From Tropicibacter naphthalenivorans (lineage in GTDB: Bacteria; Pseudomonadota; Alphaproteobacteria; Rhodobacterales; Rhodobacteraceae), in NCBI RefSeq assembly GCF_900176475.1, contig NZ_FWXX01000009.1, positions 62,001-126,000 on the forward strand: 64,000 bases of DNA, in the 5' to 3' direction. Positions within the stretch are counted from its first letter, which is position 1; the number at the start of each line of letters is the position of its first letter. The position numbers and the translations under genes were made by a program. The notes beneath the pieces were generated by a model that did no database searches, was not told the origin of the DNA, and saw only the letters and a list, made by a program, of their open reading frames with translations. This document shows, in pieces, positions 63,841 through 64,000 of the stretch.

Positions 63841-63948
63841 CCCTCTCGACCCTCTCGACCCTCTCGACCCTCTCGACCCTCTCGACCCTCTCGACCCTCT
63901 CGACCCTCTCGACCCTCTCGACCCTCACGACCCTCTCGACCCTCTCGA
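63841..63948. repeat. 9-bp minisatellite, 12 tandem copies
   Basis: Twelve contiguous units of CCCTCTCGA from 63841 to 63948; the tenth (63922-63930) has one T to A change, all others are identical. Nine bases keep frame, and all six frames are open. A - strand frame 63991-63701 (GTG start nine bases from the window edge) turns it into VER repeats and ends 69 bases before tniQ; it has no visible ribosome site, so I do not call it a gene. The 209 bases between 63632 and 63841 hold nothing recognised. Confidence 0.9.
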
Positions 63949-64000
63949 CGGTCATTGCGCAACAAATGCAATCTCGCCCCACAGTTGGCACGCCTACCCC

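Noticed and set aside
63841-63948. Tandem repeats as a CRISPR array
   Set aside because: The unit is 9 bp and continuous without unique spacers; it is a minisatellite. No CRISPR array or cas genes were seen elsewhere in the window.
63701-63991. A 96-codon VER-repeat gene
   Set aside because: No ribosome site, a GTG start nine bases from the window edge, and all frames through the minisatellite are open, so the frame is not evidence of coding.

Overview
The window looks like a chromosome segment of a high-GC marine alphaproteobacterium of the Rhodobacterales (Roseobacter group). The evidence is the order pcm - tolC - PopZ-like gene, the short HisG plus HisZ pair, EF-P, GlpX, YgfZ, LolCD, DUF1489 and a cobalamin-dependent ribonucleotide reductase, together with a tail module built on the gene-transfer-agent (GTA) plan. 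No species can be named from sequence reading alone.

Region 1 (1-13415, + strand) is the tail and lysis part of a prophage. In order it has a tail tube protein (cut by the window edge), a tail assembly chaperone with a -1 ribosomal frameshift site, a tape measure protein, a DUF2460 protein, a lysis cassette (two small membrane proteins, GH24 endolysin, two more membrane proteins, a spanin-like pair in overlapping frames), a DUF2163 protein, an NlpC/P60 peptidase, a 1321-residue GTA-gp15-like hub and a DUF2793 fibre. The tail genes follow the GTA g12-g13-g14-g15 order, but the lysis genes are inserted between the g12- and g13-like genes, which points to a real phage rather than a GTA.

Region 2 (13515-28209, - strand) is a defence island. 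Six genes are packed head to tail with overlaps or gaps under 30 bp: WYL-type regulator, SNF2-like helicase, large beta-class N6-adenine methyltransferase, DEAD/DEAH type III-like Res nuclease-helicase, McrB-like AAA+ GTPase and McrC-like nuclease. This joins a modification-dependent (type IV, McrBC) pair and a methyltransferase/helicase system in what looks like one transcription unit, with palindromes at the predicted control region. Two duplicated AlpA/MerR-type DNA-binding genes lie upstream.

Region 3 (28210-30816) is a decayed junction: an IS3 OrfA relic, a broken tyrosine recombinase, a small protein with a PD-(D/E)xK-like motif, and a tRNA-Cys whose 3' end faces the island. The simplest reading is that the material left of 30743 entered at tRNA-Cys.

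Region 4 (30817-61776) is ordinary core chromosome: protein repair, outer-membrane channel, EF-P, YgfZ, a glycosyltransferase, an MsbA-like ABC exporter with a phosphatase, two aminotransferases, LolC/LolD, an RTX-type acidic protein, an Ldh2-type dehydrogenase, two cytochrome c lipoproteins, homoserine dehydrogenase, class II FBPase, the hisS-hisZ-hisG operon, a YghU-type GST, and class II ribonucleotide reductase with its terminator. Small features include a Shine-Dalgarno placed inside a terminator arm (35873-35884) and a pair of perfect hairpins between lolC and lolD.

Region 5 (61800-64000) is accessory again: a TniQ-family protein without its partners inside the window, preceded by a 12-copy 9-bp minisatellite that runs almost to the window edge.
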